Assembly (NCBI GenBank): GCA_000433535.1
Contig: FR892671.1
Span: forward strand, 139,205 to 203,204
Direction: 5' to 3'
Length of the DNA stretch: 64,000 nt
From: Dorea sp. CAG:317
GTDB taxonomy: Bacteria > Bacillota > Clostridia > Lachnospirales > Lachnospiraceae
The notes under the pieces are model-generated. The model was not told the DNA's origin and searched no databases. It worked only from the letters and a program-made list of their open reading frames with translations. Below, piece by piece: positions 17,741 through 27,104 of the stretch (the stretch's first letter is position 1; every line of letters starts with the position of its first letter). The position numbers and the translations under genes were made by a program.

Positions 17741-19354
17741 TTATGAGTACAACTTTCTATATTCAGATGGCTTTAATCCAATTTGTTTCAAAAATTGTTT
17801 GCTAAAATAACGTGCATCTTGATAACCTGACTGCCTTGCGACCTCTGAAATACTTAAATTTGTTTCCACTAACAACTTACTTGCCTGCTGTAATCGACAA
17901 TGTATCAAATACTCCGAATATGCCATTCCTGTCTCCTTTTTGAAGATAGAACTCAAATATGATGAATTCATACTTACCATATCGGCTAATTGTGACAGAT
18001 TAATTTCCTGCATGAAATTCTCCTCAATAAATGCTTTCACTATTCTAACTGGTTTCGTATCTCTATTCCTTTTTTCCCCCTCTATATTTTTCATTATTTC
18101 TCTTAAAAACACCTTCGTATCTTCTACCAATAATTTTTCACTACACTGGTTGTCCACTGACAAATTCCACTGTTTTAACTTCTCAATACAATATTCATTA
18201 TAAAAATCTTTAGTTTTACAATACTCAATCAACATTTCTACATACTTTAGCAATATATCGTAAATCAATACTGGCGAATAGTTATCTTTTCCATATTTTA
18301 CTTTTCTGAAAGATATTGCTACACATTCTTCCATTCCCTCAATATCACCAGTTTCTACTTTCGAAATGAACGATTGTTTTTCTGCCGCTGTAATAATCTC
18401 ATTCAAATTATAGATATCAAATTTATATTTTTCAAAATATATTATTTTCTTATCTTTAATCTTAACTCTGTATTTTATTGCATCCGTTGCCGTTTTCAAA
18501 CAATGTTGTGCTTTAAAAAAGTTATTACTCTTTTCTCCTACCCCAATTACAAGAGAAAATTCTTTAAATTGATCAACATATTTTTTCAAGCTTTCATATA
18601 ATTCCTCTATTTTTTGACAGATTAACCCTTCTTTTTTTATCTCATAATTAAGCAATACTATGATTCCCGAATGCATATTTGTCAAAATATATTCTTCACA
18701 TACCTCTTCAAATATTTTTGTTTGTTTTTCCATTTCAGCAATTACTGAATTGTCACTAACCTCCATTTCTTTATCTGTATCCAGTTTAATGAAAATCGCT
18801 TGAAAAACACCTTCTTTAAATGCAGTATTATATTCCTCATTAACGGATAACTGGTCTGTTGCTTTTTCACCGCCTTCCTCATTCGACAATATTGATGTCA
18901 AAAACCTTTTTTTCATTTTATCTCTTGTCTCACGGAGCTCTTCCTCTATACGCATTTCATGATTCTTTCTTGCTCTCCGTCTGGCAATGTTTTCCGCTAT
19001 TTCTTTAATAATTTCAGTCAGTTTATCTTCTTCTATTGGCTTTAGCAAATAGTATTTCACACCATATTTCATTGCATTTTGTGCATATTCAAACTGTTTA
19101 AACCCACTGATCATGACAAATTCCGACTCTATGCCCTCTTCTTTTGTTCGTTTAATCAACTCTAAGCCATCATATCCGGGCATCCGAATATCTGAAATTA
19201 TAATATCTGGTCTTTGTTCTTGAATCATTTCAAATGCTTCTGTTCCTGTATAGGCCATTCCAACAATTTTTGCCCCCAATTCTTTCCAATCCAACAATTG
19301 CGCTATCAAGGAACATATCATTTTTTCATCATCCACAATTACAACCTTTAGCAT
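17741..19354 (-). CDS. YesN-type response regulator with AraC output domain
   Basis: A 537-aa regulator from the chosen ATG, which has AAGGTGA 5 nt upstream; the longer GTG frame overlaps that site. The receiver domain has VDDE near the N-terminus, phosphoacceptor D55 in ISDIRMP and K105 in YLLKP. The C-terminal AraC domain (about 435-535) includes MNSSYLSSIFKKETGMAYSEYL and the second helix-turn-helix SISEVARQSGYQDARYFSKQF. It heads an operon with the sensorless kinase and the pseudo-ATPase, directly upstream of the transporter genes it presumably controls. Confidence 0.94.
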   Translation of the reverse strand: MLKVVIVDDEKMICSLIAQLLDWKELGAKIVGMAYTGTEAFEMIQEQRPDIIISDIRMPGYDGLELIKRTKEEGIESEFVMISGFKQFEYAQNAMKYGVKYYLLKPIEEDKLTEIIKEIAENIARRRARKNHEMRIEEELRETRDKMKKRFLTSILSNEEGGEKATDQLSVNEEYNTAFKEGVFQAIFIKLDTDKEMEVSDNSVIAEMEKQTKIFEEVCEEYILTNMHSGIIVLLNYEIKKEGLICQKIEELYESLKKYVDQFKEFSLVIGVGEKSNNFFKAQHCLKTATDAIKYRVKIKDKKIIYFEKYKFDIYNLNEIITAAEKQSFISKVETGDIEGMEECVAISFRKVKYGKDNYSPVLIYDILLKYVEMLIEYCKTKDFYNEYCIEKLKQWNLSVDNQCSEKLLVEDTKVFLREIMKNIEGEKRNRDTKPVRIVKAFIEENFMQEINLSQLADMVSMNSSYLSSIFKKETGMAYSEYLIHCRLQQASKLLVETNLSISEVARQSGYQDARYFSKQFLKQIGLKPSEYRKLYS

Positions 19355-19504
19355 TTCTATCACCTTTTTCTTTTCTGAATTTTATATATTATTGTCCTAA
19401 TTTTTTATCAAATAAGCAAAAAAGTCAAGCTTTTCCTCTTTTCACCTTTAATCAAAGAGGTAAAATAGGTGCTCTCCAATAACAAAAAATTTATATTTTC
19501 CTTA

Positions 19505-19560
19505 CACACAAAAAAATCACCGTCCCCGCGGCTCTCAAGTCCGCAAAAACAGCGATTTCC
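19505..19560 (-). terminator. Terminator of tRNA-Lys
   Basis: Minus-strand imperfect stem (AAATCGC with GGTGATTT, inner GCGG with CCGC) followed by TTTTTTT, starting right after the tRNA 3' end. Confidence 0.65.
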
Positions 19561-19563
19561 TAC

Positions 19564-19636
19564 TGCGCGATCAGGGGTTCGAACCCTGGACACCCTGATT
19601 AAGAGTCAGGTGCTCTACCAACTGAGCTAATCGCGC
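19564..19636 (-). tRNA. tRNA-Lys (anticodon CTT)
   Basis: A 73-nt cloverleaf. The acceptor stem GCGCGAT pairs with ATCGCGC, the D-arm reads TTAGCTCAGTTGGTAGAGC, the anticodon stem CCTGA/TCAGG encloses CTCTTAA, and the T-arm has GGTTCGAACC. The middle of the loop is CTT, which reads AAG lysine codons. The discriminator is A and no CCA is encoded. It stands alone between its own promoter and terminator. Confidence 0.97.
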
Positions 19637-19678
19637 ATGCGTTATTTAGTTTTGTTACTTCTTTATGACGCAAAAATT

Positions 19679-19707
19679 ATTATATAGTATACCTTGTAAA
19701 AAAGCAA
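19679..19707 (-). promoter_or_regulatory. Promoter of tRNA-Lys
   Basis: Minus-strand TTGCTT and TATAAT with a 17-bp spacer, about 45 bp upstream of the tRNA 5' end. Confidence 0.6.
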
Positions 19708-19829
19708 GTGTTTTTTATATTTTTTTACTGTTTTTGTCAACTTTTTTCTGATTTCCCGTTAAAACCTTTCGGATCTACGCATATTCTTTTTACTCCTCTC
19801 ATACAATTTACTAACGGGAGGTTGGCATT

Positions 19830-20360
19830 ATGTATTTCTCTTCAAAAAAGTTATTTCAAAAAGATATTTTCCAACAGGACAAGCTATCTATATTAACAGT
19901 AATCATACTGGGAAGTCTGTCACATTTTCTATATGAATTTTCCGGGAAACGCGTTATCTTTGCATTGTTTTGTCCGGTCAATGAATCCGTCTGGGAACAT
20001 TTGAAATTATTATTTTTCCCTTTTCTTCTTATTACGATTTTAAACTGGTATCAAAAGCGCCCTCCGGTACTAGCCTTTTTCTATCACCGTTTCCTCGGCA
20101 TCATCTGTGCGATGTTTGCCACACTGATTCTTTTCTATACCTACACGGGTATCATCGGAAGACATTTTTTAATTGCTGATCTTACTATTTTTGTTTTCAG
20201 CGTTATTTTTGCGTTTTATATAAGCCAATACTTTCAGAGAAAACGACTTCTCCCTCCTACACAAGAAGTCGTTTTCTCTCTATGGATTTTATTATCCATA
20301 TGCTTTTTTGTCTTTACCTGTTATCCACCGGATATCGCTCTGTTTTTCCCTCCGCAGTAA
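19830..20360 (+). CDS. DUF6512-like integral membrane protein
   Basis: A 176-aa protein with about five hydrophobic helices and the family hallmark SHFLYEFSGK...FCPVNESVWEHLKLLFFPF (residues about 36-70). This pattern matches small Firmicute proteins known as DUF6512, for which I know no function. GGGAGG precedes the ATG. The end (CYPPDIALFFPPQ) is somewhat short compared with relatives as I remember them. The coding region contains an unusually long perfect inverted repeat near codon 140. It does not appear to be part of an operon with the downstream hydrolase genes. Confidence 0.8.
   Translation: MYFSSKKLFQKDIFQQDKLSILTVIILGSLSHFLYEFSGKRVIFALFCPVNESVWEHLKLLFFPFLLITILNWYQKRPPVLAFFYHRFLGIICAMFATLILFYTYTGIIGRHFLIADLTIFVFSVIFAFYISQYFQRKRLLPPTQEVVFSLWILLSICFFVFTCYPPDIALFFPPQ
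20236..20279. repeat. Perfect 16-bp inverted repeat inside a coding region
   Basis: AGAGAAAACGACTTCT and AGAAGTCGTTTTCTCT flank a 12-nt loop within the DUF6512-like gene. There is no T-run after the second arm on the plus strand, so it is not a standard terminator. Confidence 0.85.
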
Positions 20361-20463
20361 GGAATTTTAATTCTTTCAATTTCTTTGATTTCTATACTTT
20401 TTTCAGAATTTATAGTATACTTTCCTTAAATTATAATTCATGTTATCGAAAGGAAGTGTTACT

Positions 20464-21163
20464 ATGCAGAATACCGTTTCCTGCAAAATCGAACATCATG
20501 CCATTCTTTTCGCTCTCCTCGCTAAAGAAGCTATTTTGGAGTGCGGAGACGCCGGAAAAGAAGCAATTCTCGAAGGCATGACTACATACGGTAATGAAAG
20601 AGGGGCACGCATGGCTGCCAACGCTCTGGCTCACGGTGACGAGCTGAACACTATGACAAATCAAGCCTACGGAGAATGGAAACCCGACTATGACGGTCAG
20701 ATGGAGTTCGGACAGTTGAGAACTCAGCCCACATTACAGACCTACATTTCAAAATGTGCTTGGTGTGATGCTTGGAAAAAGCATAACCTTACAGAATACG
20801 GTAAATATTATTGTGTCAATGTTGACAACGCCGTTTACCAAGGTTTTCGATCTGATTTTGTCTGCACGCCTACAACCACTTCTTTGAGTTGGGGCGGCGA
20901 ACGCTGTGAATTTGACTGGGGCTATCCTTTAACCGATGAGGAGAATGAACTTCTCGCCGCAAAGAAAAAAAGAGCTGGGCACTTCCTGTATGAAAGATTT
21001 TAATTACCATACTGCCCATCTGAAATATACGATTTCAAAAACACTGATTGACAAACTCGGTGAAGTCGGACAAAAGATCATTGACCGGGCTTTAAAAGAC
21101 TATGTAGATACATTTGGACAGGAATATCTGAATGTTCTTGATGGTGTCTATCCCGAGAACTAA
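20464..21163 (+). pseudogene. L-2-amino-thiazoline-4-carboxylate hydrolase-like gene, frameshifted
   Basis: The first frame (to 21003) matches the ATC-hydrolase family (PF14196), with a Cys-rich segment CAWCDAWKKHN and DNAVYQGF. At about 20965-20971 a run of seven A shifts the frame, and the expected C-terminus (KKELGTSCMKDFNYH...VLDGVYPEN) continues in the +1 frame to 21163. With six A in the run the reading frame would be whole, about 232 aa. It therefore looks like one gene broken by a single inserted A, a phase-variable tract, or a sequencing error. AGGAAG precedes the ATG. It is 14 bp upstream of an M20 amidohydrolase gene, with which it probably acts on thiazoline or amino-acid amide compounds. 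Confidence 0.8.
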
Positions 21164-21177
21164 CGCGGAGGATCAAT

Positions 21178-22437
21178 ATGAAACAGCAATCTAGCATTTC
21201 CTCATGGCTGGCAGATCATGAATTGGAACTGATACAAGCCGCCGATTATATCTTCCAACACCCGGAACTCGCCTACAAAGAGGAATTATCCTCAAAATAT
21301 TTAAGCAATTATCTGGAGCAGCAAGGGTTCCACATTTCCAAAGAAACCGCAGGCGTCTCCACTGCATTTACTGCAGAATGGGGACACGGAAAGCCTGTTC
21401 TCGGTTTTCTGGCAGAATATGACGCCCTTGCAGAACTCGGACATGCCTGCGGACATAATCTTCTCGGCACCGGTGTTGCGGCCGCCGCATGCGCTCTAAA
21501 AGCAGACATGGAAGCAACTGGCGCATCCGGCACCATCCGCGTCTATGGATGTCCGGCAGAAGAGATTATGTCCGGCAAGATCGTAATGATGAAGCAAGGC
21601 GTATTTCAAGATCTGGATGTGGCAGTCACATGGCATCCCTTTGACCGAAACCGAATCAGCAATGATATCTGGCAGTCGCAGGATATTAAAAATTATACAT
21701 TCCACGGTGTCAGCGCTCACGCCTCCCGTAATCCGGAAAATGGACGCAGCGCCCTTGATGCCGCGGAACTTATGAACATCGGCGTCAATTATCTTCGGGA
21801 ACACGTTCCCACGGACGTCCGCATGCATTACGCGTACATAGATAATGGACAACCCGCCAATGTAGTACCTGACCTTGCCAAAACCAATTATTTCATCCGC
21901 TCCAACAAACGTTCACGGACAGAAGACGTAAGCCAGCGGGTAGATAGCTGTGCAAAAGGTGCAGCTCTTATGACCGGAACCACCGTAGACATTGAACTTC
22001 TTGGAAGCTGCAAAGAGATGAAGGTAAATCGTGTTCTGGCAGAACTTTATTATCAGGCAATGAAAGAGATTCCAACGCCGAAATATACGAACGAAGAATT
22101 GAGTTTCGCTGCAAACATAAGCAAAGAAGCCAATCTTCCTAATAACGGAATCTATTTTACCGGACTGGAACCTCTGGAACCGGCTCCCGTACCCATCTCC
22201 ATCGGAACAGACGCCGCAGAAGTAAGCCACGCTGTTCCTCTTATCACCATCAGTGCAGCCACTATGTGCAAGGGAACACCCCTTCACCACTGGGCTGCTG
22301 CAAAACAGGCAGGAATGAGTATCGGTCAGAAAGGCATGCTCTATGCTGCCAGATGTATGGCAGAAGGAACGAAATTATTGCTTGAGCAACCGGAAAAATT
22401 AAAAGAAGCTTGGGAATTTCACAAGACAACAGGCTAA
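21178..22437 (+). CDS. M20 family amidohydrolase (AbgB-like)
   Basis: A 419-aa metallo-amidohydrolase of the M20D group related to p-aminobenzoyl-glutamate hydrolase AbgB. Motifs: FQHPELAYKEE near residue 28, AEYDALAELGHACGHNLLG (metal-binding D, H and H) near 80-97, GCPAEE, and a late metal histidine in the KGTPLHHWAAAKQ segment. It removes an acyl or aroyl group from an amino acid or short peptide. It has GCGGAGGATC upstream and lies between the ATC-hydrolase-like gene and proC, suggesting a small amino-acid scavenging operon. Confidence 0.88.
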   Translation: MKQQSSISSWLADHELELIQAADYIFQHPELAYKEELSSKYLSNYLEQQGFHISKETAGVSTAFTAEWGHGKPVLGFLAEYDALAELGHACGHNLLGTGVAAAACALKADMEATGASGTIRVYGCPAEEIMSGKIVMMKQGVFQDLDVAVTWHPFDRNRISNDIWQSQDIKNYTFHGVSAHASRNPENGRSALDAAELMNIGVNYLREHVPTDVRMHYAYIDNGQPANVVPDLAKTNYFIRSNKRSRTEDVSQRVDSCAKGAALMTGTTVDIELLGSCKEMKVNRVLAELYYQAMKEIPTPKYTNEELSFAANISKEANLPNNGIYFTGLEPLEPAPVPISIGTDAAEVSHAVPLITISAATMCKGTPLHHWAAAKQAGMSIGQKGMLYAARCMAEGTKLLLEQPEKLKEAWEFHKTTG

Positions 22438-22451
22438 GGAGGTATTTAATT

Positions 22452-23249
22452 ATGATAAATAAAAAAATTGGATTCATTGGATGTGGAAATATGGGCGGCG
22501 CCATCCTTTACGGCGCTCTGGAAAGTGGAGTTCTCGACAAAGGAAACGCATATGTTTACGATATCAATCCTGCCATGATGAAAAAGGCAGAGGAATGGGG
22601 TGTTCATCTGGCAGCTGACGATGAAGATCTGTGCGCAAAAAGTGACATTATATTGTTAGCAGTAAAACCGCAAAACGCTGCCGAAGCGCTCGCCATGTGC
22701 AAGAAAGCGTTGGATGGAAAATCCATGATGTCCATCGTTGCAGGTGTCACCGTAGAACGTCTGCGTGCAATGATCGACGGAACTCCTCGCATTCTCCGCC
22801 TTCTTCCGAACACTCCGGCAATGGTATTTGAAGGCGCTTTTGCTATCTGTTCCGACAATGATTTTCTTCCGGAAGATCTGGAAATTGCCAAATCCATCTA
22901 CAGTGCCATCGGAATTATCGAAATGGTGCCGGAGCACTTGATTGATGCTGCCTGTGCTTTAAACGGAGGCGGTCCTGCTTTTGTAGCTATGTTTATTGAA
23001 GCTATGGCTGACGGTGGTGTAAAACAGGGGCTTCCAAGAGCAACCTCTTACCGCCTTGCTGCACAGACCTGCCTTGGAACTGCAAAAATGATTTTGGAAA
23101 AGGGAATCCATCCCGGAGAATTAAAAGATATGGTAACTTCTCCCGGCGGCACAACTATTGAGGGCTGCGAAGCATTGGAACGCGGTGGCATGAGAGGCGC
23201 CGTTATCGACTGCATCAACAAAGCCGCCGAGAAATCAAAGAAATTGTAA
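22452..23249 (+). CDS. proC: Pyrroline-5-carboxylate reductase
   Basis: A 265-aa NAD(P)H-dependent enzyme making the last step of proline synthesis. The N-terminal Rossmann motif is GFIGCGNMGGAI; LLAVKPQNA and RLLPNTPAM follow, and the C-terminal ProC signature is present (GGGPAFVAMFIEAMADGGVK, then LKDMVTSPGGTTIEGCEALE). The start is the ATG after AGGAGG, not the longer upstream frame. It ends an operon with the M20 amidohydrolase, 14 bp away. Confidence 0.96.
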   Translation: MINKKIGFIGCGNMGGAILYGALESGVLDKGNAYVYDINPAMMKKAEEWGVHLAADDEDLCAKSDIILLAVKPQNAAEALAMCKKALDGKSMMSIVAGVTVERLRAMIDGTPRILRLLPNTPAMVFEGAFAICSDNDFLPEDLEIAKSIYSAIGIIEMVPEHLIDAACALNGGGPAFVAMFIEAMADGGVKQGLPRATSYRLAAQTCLGTAKMILEKGIHPGELKDMVTSPGGTTIEGCEALERGGMRGAVIDCINKAAEKSKKL

Positions 23250-23263
23250 TATAAACCCCAAAA

Positions 23264-23298
23264 AAGGAACTCAACATCATGCTGAGTTCCTTCTCTTT
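23264..23298. terminator. Bidirectional terminator between proC and the V-ATPase operon
   Basis: AAGGAACTCA and TGAGTTCCTT form the stem. T-rich sequence follows on the plus strand and the A-run gives a T-run on the minus strand, so it can end both convergent operons. Confidence 0.85.
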
Positions 23299-23912
23299 TA
23301 TCCCTTCATTTTCTTGATGACTTTCAGTCTGGTAAATTCTTCTCTTTCTTTCTCTTCCAACGCATTGTTAATCGTGTATACAAGATTCGTATACATTGGA
23401 ATCGTAATGTTTTTAAGGGCATTGGCACGCTTTTGTGTCTTCTTAATATTGGTAGCAAGACGGTATGCCGCATTTTCCACTTCTGACAATTTCAATGTCA
23501 GTTCTTTCACTTCACGAAATGCTTCTCGCGCAATATCAATAGATTCGTGAGTTGTTCCAAAGGAATATGTCAGCACATTTTTCTTGTCATCATGTTTTAC
23601 ATGTGGAATCTCCGTTCCCATAATACTTCTTGTCTGAATGCGAACCGAATCTTCAATCGGAACTGTAAATGCAAGTTCTTCAACTTTACTGATTCCATGT
23701 TCGATATTCGCCCTCTGAAGACATGCGTATGCTTTCGTAAATGTCGTGTCGATCTTCTCCTGTATATCCTTGGCTTCATCGATCAACGTCATCAGCTCTT
23801 TCAGAAGAATATTCCTTTTTTTATCCATCAAATCATAGCCCTGATGCGCCAATGCAAGTGAATTCTTCGCCAGCATCAGGTTACCTTTTGTAGGAAATTC
23901 CCGCGGGTCCAT
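23298..23912 (-). CDS. ntpD: V-type ATPase subunit D (central rotor)
   Basis: A 204-aa coiled-coil protein with the family start MDPREFPTKGNLMLAKNSLALA, long helices through residue 75 and a second set from about 120 to 190 (LATNIKKTQKRANALKN). It forms the central shaft that couples the A3B3 head to the membrane ring. It is the last gene of the operon, 22 bp after subunit B, and stops at the shared terminator. Confidence 0.96.
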   Translation of the reverse strand: MDPREFPTKGNLMLAKNSLALAHQGYDLMDKKRNILLKELMTLIDEAKDIQEKIDTTFTKAYACLQRANIEHGISKVEELAFTVPIEDSVRIQTRSIMGTEIPHVKHDDKKNVLTYSFGTTHESIDIAREAFREVKELTLKLSEVENAAYRLATNIKKTQKRANALKNITIPMYTNLVYTINNALEEKEREEFTRLKVIKKMKG

Positions 23913-23934
23913 ACACTGCCTCCTTTCGCAGCCG

Positions 23935-25317
23935 CTAGTTTGCTTCGCCTTGATAGTATTTATCGATCAGTTTTGTATCAATTCTGTCTAACTCTTCCTT
24001 CGGCAGAAGTCCCAGAAGCTCCCATCCAAGATTCAATGTATCCAGAATCGTTCTATTCTCAGTTGGTCCCTGACCAATATATCTTTTCTCAAATTCTTCA
24101 CCGAATTTCAGATATTTCTTATCGATCGGAGACAGTTCATCCTCACCGATAACAGAAGCAAGATTTCTTGCCTCTCCTACTTTTGCGTAAGAAGAGAACA
24201 ACTGGTTTGCCAGATCCTGATGATCTTCTCTTGTGTATCCCGCTCCGATACCGTCTTTCATAAGACGTGACAGAGATGGTAAGATACTGATCGGCGGATA
24301 CACTGCCTGCCCGTGGAGATTACGGTCCAATACAATCTGCCCCTCTGTAATATATCCGGTAAGGTCCGGGATCGGATGTGTAATATCATCGTTTGGCATC
24401 GTCAGAATCGGAAGCTGTGTCACAGATCCGGTTGAATCTTCTACAATACCCGCACGCTCATAAATCGTTGCAAGCTCACTGTACAAGTAGCCCGGATATC
24501 CTTTTCTTGACGGAATCTCTCCTCTGGAAGACGAAACTTCACGCATCGCCTCCGCAAAAGAAGTCATATCTGTCAAAATAACCAAAATGTGCATATTGCA
24601 TTCAAACGCAAGATATTCCGCAACTGTCAATGCAACCTTTGGTGTGATCAGACGCTCTACCACCGGATCATTTGCCAGATTTAAGAACATACACACGTGA
24701 TCGGATACTCCGCTTTCCTCAAATGTTTTCTGGAAGAACTCTGCCACGTCATGCTTTACACCCATTGCACCGAACACAACTGCGAATTCTCCTTCCGCGT
24801 CATCCCCCAGCGAAGCCTGCTTAACAATCTGGGCAGCCAGCTGATCATGCGGAAGTCCATTTCCGGAAAAGATCGGAAGCTTCTGACCACGAATCAAAGT
24901 GGTCAAACCATCAATCGCAGAAATACCTGTGCGAATGTAGTTTCTTGGATATTCACGTTTTACAGGATTCAAAGGGAGTCCATTAACATCACGCTTATCC
25001 GCTGCATTTAGCGGGCCGAGATGGTCGATCGGACGGCCGATTCCATCAAATGTACGTCCCAGCATATCCGGTGACACGGACACTTCCATCGGATGTCCGG
25101 TAAGCTTCGTATGTGTGTTGACAAGAGACATGTTGTCTGTTCCTTCAAACACCTGAATGATTGCTTTATCTTCATTCAACTCTACGATACGCCCCATCTT
25201 GCGGATATTTCCATCTACAACAAATTCTACAATTTCATCAAAAAACGCATCCTGTACGCCTTCCAGCGCAACCAGAGGACCGTTAATATTACTTAAGCCA
25301 AGATATTCAATTGCCAT
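23935..25317 (-). CDS. ntpB: V-type ATPase subunit B
   Basis: A 460-aa non-catalytic nucleotide-binding-fold subunit of the A3B3 head. Features: EYLGLSNINGPLVALEGV start, GRPIDHLGP, PIFSGNGLPHDQLAAQI (no true P-loop lysine, as usual for B), REVSSSRGEIPSRKGYPGYLYSELA and ITEGQIVLDR. Length is normal. It starts 14 bp after subunit A, with AAAGGAGG upstream. Confidence 0.97.
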   Translation of the reverse strand: MAIEYLGLSNINGPLVALEGVQDAFFDEIVEFVVDGNIRKMGRIVELNEDKAIIQVFEGTDNMSLVNTHTKLTGHPMEVSVSPDMLGRTFDGIGRPIDHLGPLNAADKRDVNGLPLNPVKREYPRNYIRTGISAIDGLTTLIRGQKLPIFSGNGLPHDQLAAQIVKQASLGDDAEGEFAVVFGAMGVKHDVAEFFQKTFEESGVSDHVCMFLNLANDPVVERLITPKVALTVAEYLAFECNMHILVILTDMTSFAEAMREVSSSRGEIPSRKGYPGYLYSELATIYERAGIVEDSTGSVTQLPILTMPNDDITHPIPDLTGYITEGQIVLDRNLHGQAVYPPISILPSLSRLMKDGIGAGYTREDHQDLANQLFSSYAKVGEARNLASVIGEDELSPIDKKYLKFGEEFEKRYIGQGPTENRTILDTLNLGWELLGLLPKEELDRIDTKLIDKYYQGEAN

Positions 25318-25331
25318 AATCAGTCCCTCCT

Positions 25332-27104
25332 TTACGCGTTTTTCTCGATGACTCTGTTATAGAATTCATCGATTTGCAATTTATACATATCCAACATCTG
25401 CAGATTATCATTTGGCACATCATATTTAATCGCGATCACTTTATCGAAGATTCCCTCTGCCTTCAGTACAGACATCGGCATTCCCATAGCAACCAGCTTT
25501 CTGCTGGTTTTATACAGATACAGGATCACATCCATCATTTTAAACTGCTTCTCCATTGATACACAAGTATCATCCTTATGGAATGCGTTCTGCTGCAAAA
25601 ATCCAAGACGAATGACTCTGGCAATCTCAAGGATCAGCTTCTGATCATCAGGGAGTACGTCTCCGCCGATCAGTTTTACAATTTCCATAAGACTGCTCTC
25701 CTGATTGAGAAGTGACATCAGACGGTTTCTGTAATCGACGAATTTCGGCGATACATTTTCAAAATACCATCCGCTCAGGTCGTTTAAATATTCGCTGTAA
25801 CTGGACAGCCAATGAATTGCCGGGAAATGTCTTGCATAGGCAAGGGATTTATCAAGTCCCCAGAAACATCGCACAAAACGTTTCGTATTCTGTGTGACCG
25901 GCTCCGAGAAGTCACCGCCCTGAGGAGATACTGCTCCGATAATGGACACCGAACCGGTTGCCCCGTTCAGCGTCTGCATCATTCCCGCGCGCTCATAGAA
26001 CGCAGACAGTCTGGATGCCAGATACGCCGGGAATCCTTCTTCTGCCGGCATCTCTTCCAGACGTCCTGACAGCTCACGCAGAGCCTCTGCCCAACGGGAA
26101 GTAGAGTCTGCCATAATCGCCACATCATAGCCCATGTCCCGGTAATACTCCGCCAATGTAAGCCCTGTATAAATAGAAGCTTCACGGGCTGCCACCGGCA
26201 TATTGGATGTATTGGCGATCAATGTCGTACGGTCCATCAGAGGATTGCCGCTCTTTGGGTCGATCAACTCTGAAAATTCTTCCAGAACCTGTGTCATCTC
26301 ATTTCCACGCTCTCCGCAGCCGATATAAATGATAATATCCGCATCGGACCATTTTGCGATCTGATGCTGCGTCATCGTCTTACCTGTTCCGAAACCACCC
26401 GGAATTGCTGCTGTTCCTCCCTTTGCGATTGGGAACATTGTATCCAGAATACGCTGACCTGTAATCAAAGGCACACTTGCCGGATATCTCTTATGCACCG
26501 GTCTTGGCACACGGATCGGCCATTTCTGCGTCATCGTCAGCTCTTTCTTTCCACCATCTGTCAATTCGATTGTCACAAGCACGTCATCAATTGTATATTG
26601 TCCATCTTCCACAACGGATACGACTACACCATCTACGTTCGGAGGCACCATACATTTGTGTACGATCGCGCGAGTCTCCGGTACTTCTGCAATGATCGTT
26701 CCTCCGTGAACTGTATCACCGACTGCAACGGTGATATGAGTATCCCACAATCTGGTGCGGTCCAGAAAATCTACGTTAGCGCCACGGGTGATAAAAGAAC
26801 CGCCGGTATCTGCGATCCGCTCCAGCGGTCTTTCAATACCGTCAAAAATGTTGTCAAGAATTCCGGGAGCCAGCGTGACTGACACTGCATCACCGGAAGA
26901 TACCACTTCCTCGCCCGGACGAAGTCCTGATGTCTCTTCATACACCTGAATCGTTGTCAGATCTTTATCGAGAGAAATAACTTCTCCAACCAGACGTTCC
27001 TTCCCGACATATACCATTTCTGACATTTTAAACTCATATTTTCCTTTTAAATAGATAACGGGACCATTGATGCCGTAGATCTTTCCTGTCTTTACACTAT
27101 CCAA
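25332..27104 (-). CDS. ntpA: V-type ATPase catalytic subunit A
   Basis: A 590-aa catalytic ATPase. It shows an early GPVIYLKGKYEF, a P-loop in GGFGTGKTMTQHQIAKW (about residue 230), the catalytic acidic pair in CGERGNEMTQV, and MADSTSRWAEALREL. The start is taken as TTG at 27104, because GGAGG is 8 nt upstream and the length then equals the usual ~590 residues. The longer frame starts inside subunit E with no ribosome site. The start overlaps the end of the subunit E gene by 8 bp. Confidence 0.95.
   Translation of the reverse strand: MDSVKTGKIYGINGPVIYLKGKYEFKMSEMVYVGKERLVGEVISLDKDLTTIQVYEETSGLRPGEEVVSSGDAVSVTLAPGILDNIFDGIERPLERIADTGGSFITRGANVDFLDRTRLWDTHITVAVGDTVHGGTIIAEVPETRAIVHKCMVPPNVDGVVVSVVEDGQYTIDDVLVTIELTDGGKKELTMTQKWPIRVPRPVHKRYPASVPLITGQRILDTMFPIAKGGTAAIPGGFGTGKTMTQHQIAKWSDADIIIYIGCGERGNEMTQVLEEFSELIDPKSGNPLMDRTTLIANTSNMPVAAREASIYTGLTLAEYYRDMGYDVAIMADSTSRWAEALRELSGRLEEMPAEEGFPAYLASRLSAFYERAGMMQTLNGATGSVSIIGAVSPQGGDFSEPVTQNTKRFVRCFWGLDKSLAYARHFPAIHWLSSYSEYLNDLSGWYFENVSPKFVDYRNRLMSLLNQESSLMEIVKLIGGDVLPDDQKLILEIARVIRLGFLQQNAFHKDDTCVSMEKQFKMMDVILYLYKTSRKLVAMGMPMSVLKAEGIFDKVIAIKYDVPNDNLQMLDMYKLQIDEFYNRVIEKNA

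Noticed and set aside
19564..19636. tRNA gene as a possible integration site
   Set aside because: No integrase, no duplicated tRNA 3' end and no phage-like gene nearby.
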